Shown: piece by piece, positions 58,876 to 64,000 of the stretch
Layout: each line of letters begins with the position of its first letter
How positions within the stretch are numbered: position 1 is the stretch's first letter
DNA from: Cinnamomum chago
Lineage: Eukaryota; Streptophyta; Magnoliopsida; Laurales; Lauraceae
NCBI GenBank assembly: GCA_038049695.1
Contig: CP142456.1
Location: 22,478,501 to 22,542,500, forward strand
DNA: 64,000 nucleotides
Reading direction: 5' to 3'
Program-made: the position numbers and the translations under genes
The notes under the pieces: generated by a model
What the model saw: only the letters and a program-made list of their open reading frames with translations
The model's database searches: none
Told to the model about the DNA's origin: nothing

Positions 58876-61800
58876 ATTGGTATCAGAGCGGGTTACTCCA
58901 TTTTAGGGCTTAACAACCCGGAGTTGATCCTTGCTAGATTTGAACCCTAGTGTTGTGATTTATTGCATATCTTTTTAAAAATTTCCACTATGTTTGAAAT
59001 TGTTATTTCCCCTAGCTTCATTGCACCACTCTAAGACTTTTTCAAGTTATATCTTTAAGAGTTGGTGAGTCCTCAAAGTGATCTCTCAAGGACATCCTTT
59101 TCAAGACCTTAGGTGAATCTTCATTGGTACACATTTAGACTAACCTTAAGTCCTTGATCCCCCTAGACCAACCTATTCTTTATAGTTATATCTATTTGTT
59201 GGTCATAGTACATTTGCATTTTGTTTCTTTATAGTCACATCGCTTAAAATGCAATGTTTCTTTGTGATCATTTGATTTTGTCTTTATGAACTTTTAAAGT
59301 TACATCTCATGGTTTTCAAAATCCTTTGATTGCAATATTTTCATGATGGATTTGCATTTTGTTCATATAGTTATATCTCTTGTAGTGCATATCTATTCAT
59401 GATCAATTGATTGTGATTACAAATGCTTTCATAGCTAGTTTTTTCATGATCAATTGATGTTGGAAAATCATTTGATGATTGTCATAGTTAGATCCTTTTT
59501 GTAAATCAAATGATTTGAATCTATTTAAGTTTTCCATTGATTTTCAAGTCATATCTCATTGTATGGAAAATTTGTGAGTGTCTATTGTTTTACAATTTGA
59601 AAATTTACAATAGTACACTTCTTGTTTTTCAAAATCACTTGTTCATAATTCTATAAATGATTCTTTATTGGAATTTCAAATATTGAAGTGATTTGAGAAA
59701 CTTTGGAAAATGTTCTAAGCTTTATTGTTTGTATTTATAGAAGCACTTTCCTTAAATTTATTTCCTTGTGCTTAACTATGATTATATCATTTGGAAGGAA
59801 ATAATTTTGACAAACAATTTGCATCTTTGCTCTTTTAGTTACATTCTTTTTATGCAAATTGATTTTGATGTCTTACATTGCTTGGTTGGATATGGTTTCA
59901 TTGATTTGCATGTTTGTGCCTAACTTGGTATATTTTTTCATTAATGCAAATTGATGATTGTTTATGTGCTTTATAGTAAAATCTTGTATTTGAGCTTTTT
60001 AAGTACATTTGTGATTTAGTGTGCTAAGTTCATTTGGTGTAAACCTCATATCCTTTTCCATTGCATTGTAATCTTAGTACATTTGCTAAGAGTGGAGATG
60101 TTACATGATAGATTGATTCCTTTAACTTCATACCTTCTTGTGCTTAAATAGTTATATTCTTTTTTTATGATTGGTATGAGTTAGATCTTGAGTGTTGATT
60201 AATCCTCTCTATGCAAATGTCAAATCGTTCTATGTATGGTTGTGTTATTCATTATATTTGTAGAAACCATACTAGAACTAAAATCCATCCTCTATGCTTT
60301 CTAGTCATATTTTTTTTTGATGGTTATGATGTTGATTCATGTATTTTCTCTAAGTGATGTCATCCTTGTACATGTTTCAACTTCATAGTGGTGATCTTAA
60401 TCATATGAAACTCTTTGAGATCCATTCCTCGTATTTCTATATGTTTGATGGATATCTTAGTTGTTGAATTCATATGATTTAGTCACTTTGAAAATTGCAT
60501 GCATTACCAAGTAATATCCTTTTGCATTGCAATTTACCTTGTTCATCATTTTGCTCTATAGTCATATCTTTAAAAGTGATGAATATGCATTTATGATGCT
60601 TGATGGAATTTTGTGTTTGTCACATTCTTGCTCTTTATCATGTTGTCAAATTCAATTGATTTTAATTGGTATAATTTTCAATTGATTTGATTTCTTGTGA
60701 ATGTGATAGACCATGTGTACATTGGTTTGAACTTGATAATTATATGTTTTCATTCCATGTCACATTCCATTAGCATCATAATTTTCATGTTTGCCTCCTC
60801 CCTTGCTCTTATAGGTAAATCTCATTACCACCATGTTTATGTGTTCATAATATTGGTTGGTTAATTGTTGAGGTAGGCTTCGTGTTTGAATTTCATTTCA
60901 CTCATTCTTGGACATTAATAGTCATATTTATTGATTGAATGAGATGATTTCAAAACCTTCATAGCATATGATTTTCATAGTTAAATTATTTGATGCTATG
61001 ATTAATAAACCCCATTTCATCATGGATAGCTCTAATTTGGATTTTTCCTAATAGGTATATTTTTAAATCCATTTTAGAGTGATTGCTTTAATAGACTTAT
61101 CTTTGAATCTCAATTGGTATTCTTTGTTTTTCCAATTGGTATCCATGATTGCTTTTCTCATTAGACCTTGCTTTCTTTTGGTAATTTGATCATATTGAGC
61201 TTTATAGTTAAATGAATCTAATCCTTTCCTTGAAGTTGACCCTCATTTGGTTAAACCATCTACTTCTTGAACCAAATAGTTATATCTTGTCAAAAGTTTG
61301 ACAAAAGAAGAGAACGGATTGAGGGGGAGTGTAAACCTTCATAGGAAGTATTAGTTTTGATCAAATTGACCCTTGGATTGCCTTTGGACCCTTAGAGACT
61401 TCCACCATACATGATAGCCTGTTATAAATTTCATTTTCGATTTCTTTTGTCAACAGGTGCTACTAAAGGTATTTTCCTTATTTCATGTGTGTAGGTACCT
61501 TTGCAATTTAATGTCAAAGGGGGAGAGAGCATTCAAGTTCTCAAAAGGGTGAAGAGAATGTCCAAGCTTCCTAAGGGGAGGTTTTGTATGATCTTCTACA
61601 AGGGGAGAGAATACATACCTTGCCAAAGGGAGAGAGAGAGGCATGGTCAAAGGGGGAGAGCAATTAGAAGAAAGAAAGCTTTGGAGCTAAAGGAGATGCT
61701 TGGATAAAGAAAGAAAGAAGAAAGAAAGCTTAAAGAATGATCAAGTTCCAAGCATCAAGAAGAATGAAGAAAAAGACCCAAAGCCCAAGCTAAGAGAAGG

Positions 61801-61905
61801 AGCATCCAAGAAGATTTCAAGACTTGTCTAGCTGAGGGGGAGCTGAAGACTTAGTGTGTAAATCCAGTGGTGAGTGTGTTGCCATCAAATTGCAAAGGGG
61901 GAGAT
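58876..61905 (+). mobile_element. LARD internal region 3
   Basis: 3030 bp, non-coding, close to identical to internal region 2, with the same empty target site near 60773. Polypurine tract at 61894-61905. Confidence 0.92.
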
Positions 61906-64000
61906 TGTTAGGGATTTTGTAGATTGCAATTTGATGGATGCATAATCATTCTAGCATCATTTGATTCACACACATATGCATTGATTTTAGAAATCTTGAA
62001 ATCTTGTTTTTAAACATGCATTTTTTTTTTTAGAGTTGTAAAAGTATTGATTTATGCATGATTTATTTTTATATCTTGGATGCATTTGTTTTAGAAAAGA
62101 GTTTTTAGAAATCAAGCAAGCCTATGTTTTAAATCTTTCAAATCTTTTTAGGCTTTTTATGTTCATGTTTTAAAAACCCTTAGAACGTTTTAAAACATGT
62201 TTTTCAAGCTTGATTTAGTGGCCAAAAAGTTCCCACAGAAAATACCTTCAATATACAATTTTTGGGAATTTTGGTCCCAGGGGGTCGACCAGCAGTGTGG
62301 CCGGTCGACCGGCCACACTGCAGGTCGACTGGGTCATTGTACACCAACGGCCAAAAATATGACCGTTGTGTGTACCCGGTCGACCGGGCCCTGTCATGGG
62401 GCCGACCGGGTGGCTAGCCGTTGGGATTTTTTTTCTATAAATATGAGTTCTTTCCTTTGCCAAAAGTTGGGAATTTTTAAGACCCTCCTTGAGGGGTTTT
62501 GAGGCATATCAAAGGGAAATGAACTAAGGGATGAAGGGGATCATTAGGAAAGCTAAAGCTTGGATTAATGAAGTTAAATCACCAAGTAGGCTCTACTTTC
62601 CTTAATCATATGTTTTCATGCTTTGTTTTATTTTTGGTAAATCATTTGTAGCATGGTAAACTATGTTGTGTTGTATCCTTAACATGTTTTATGTTTTGAA
62701 TTGATTTATTGTTTTGGATACATCACCATTGATTAAATCCAAGTAGTACTTTATCTTTGGTAAATCTAAGTAGATCATGTTAATGAAAGAACCTTTGAAA
62801 TTATATGTAACATGATTCCTATACTTGGTTGAATCTATAGTTGTTGTTTTTCAACATAAGAAAATAACTTTCAAAACTATCTTATGTTTTGGATTCAACT
62901 TCTTTACAAATCATATGTTTTCATGTTTTGTTTTATCTTTGATAAATCTTTAGTAGCATGTTAACCTATGATGTGTTGTATCCTTAGCATGTTTTATATT
63001 TTGAATTGATCTATTGTTTTGGATGCATCATCATTGATTCAACCCAAGTAGTACTTTATCCTTGGTAAATCTAAGTAGATCATGTTAATGGAAACATCTT
63101 TGAAATTAGATGTAACAAGATCCATATACTTGGTTGAATCTTTGGTTGTTGTTTTCCATCATAAGAAAATCTTTTTCAAATATATCTTATGTTTTGGATT
63201 CAACATGTTTACAAATCATATGTAACTTTGTTTTAAAGTTTCACAACTTGCCTTGCATTGATTGGTATATCATATTCAAGTTGTATTTATAATTACATAT
63301 GATTTGTCCCCTAATTTCAATCAAATCTATTTTTATGTTTTATGAGCTACATTGTTGATTTGATTGACATCCCTATGCATCACATGTTTAGAGCTAATTA
63401 ATTTCATACAACTTGTGAATCTTTGACATCATTAACAAGTTGTTACTTTTAACATGTGACTTGCATTCTATCCACAATCATAAATGTTTTTATGAGCTAA
63501 AACTTTCAAAAGCCTTAGGCACACATTTATGAGCTTTCTTTTTAAAAAAAAATGATTGAGGACATCATACACACATCATGAGCATACATCTTCGCATTCA
63601 TTTAGTGTGTGTGTGTGTGTGAGTTTGTTTTACACTTCCATATCCGCCTATTTAAGAGGCATTGTAATGAGCTTAATTGAATCTCCATCAAGTGTATTAT
63701 AGACACTAATTAGTGAGATAACCAACCTTTGGTTGAAGAGGTTATTGCTTAGCCTATAAAAGCATAATGTAAAGGTTATTGCTAAGCCTTGAAAAGTATA
63801 TTGTAAAGGTTATTGCTTAGTCTTGAAAAACACATTGTAAAGGTTATTGCTTAGCCTATTGAAAAGCATAAATAGTGGAAATCCGGTGGGGTGTTGGATC
63901 ACAAGCCGGTAGTGGATGTAGGCATTGAGGCCGAACCACTATAAATCCTTGTGTGATGGTGCTTGCTTTGTGGTGATTGTTTTCATTAAGCTTCCGCATT
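61906..64000 (+). mobile_element. LTR 4 of the right-hand LARD array, cut by the window end
   Basis: It starts TGTTAGGG after the polypurine tract, with TATA at 62425-62433 and a palindrome cluster at about 62280-62412. About 110 bp of the 3' end lie beyond the window, so whether this is the last LTR of the array cannot be told. Confidence 0.92.

Overview
The window is nuclear DNA of a flowering plant with a repeat-rich genome. The signs are an AT-rich background, Ty1/copia proteins of the SIRE/Maximus type, plant-mobile-domain (PMD) genes, MITEs, many nested LTR insertions, and one conserved plant microRNA hairpin. Nothing in the sequence fixes the species. No ordinary intact protein-coding host gene was found.

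Layout. (1) 1-7241: minus-strand tandem arrangement (LTR, internal, LTR, start of a second internal) of a non-coding, LARD-like LTR element, repeating about every 5.19 kb. (2) 7242-17680: two same-direction (minus) copies of a repeated unit carrying a spliced PMD gene, separated by a 5'-truncated solo LTR (11520-13265) related to the LARD. (3) 17681-20344: sequence seen only beside PMD copy 2, with a degenerate repeat of about 148 bp. (4) 20345 to about 29730: 5'-truncated, broken SIRE-type copia element (protease edge, integrase, RT, RNase H, env-like third ORF, 3' LTR), interrupted in the integrase by a 2.85-kb solo LTR with a perfect 5-bp target duplication. (5) About 29730-44598: low-copy-looking DNA with non-autonomous DNA elements, a second solo LTR of the same 2.85-kb family (34062-36931) that itself holds a 143-bp foldback MITE, and a clear MIR167 hairpin on the minus strand (39706-39796). 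(6) 44599-64000: plus-strand tandem array LTR-internal-LTR-internal-LTR-internal-LTR of the same LARD, with a further solo LTR nested in the first internal region.

How it fits together. The LARD family has copia-like signals: an initiator-Met-tRNA primer site TGGTATCAGAGC, a polypurine tract AAAGGGGGAGAT, and TG...CA LTR ends. It has no coding capacity. Its three plus-strand internal regions are each 3030 bp once the nested insertion is removed, and it carries a dense series of TATAGTTATATCTTT-like motifs. At least four LTR families here carry clusters of perfect palindromes (GGTCGACC, CGGTCGACCG, CCGATCGATCGG or GCTCGAGCGAGC cores), in most cases just upstream of the TATA box. The one feature likely to matter to the host is MIR167, which sits in a repeat-poor island between the two divergently oriented LARD arrays.

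Coordinates of LTR ends, target duplications, primer sites and the miRNA duplex were read base by base. Identities and ages are estimates by eye.
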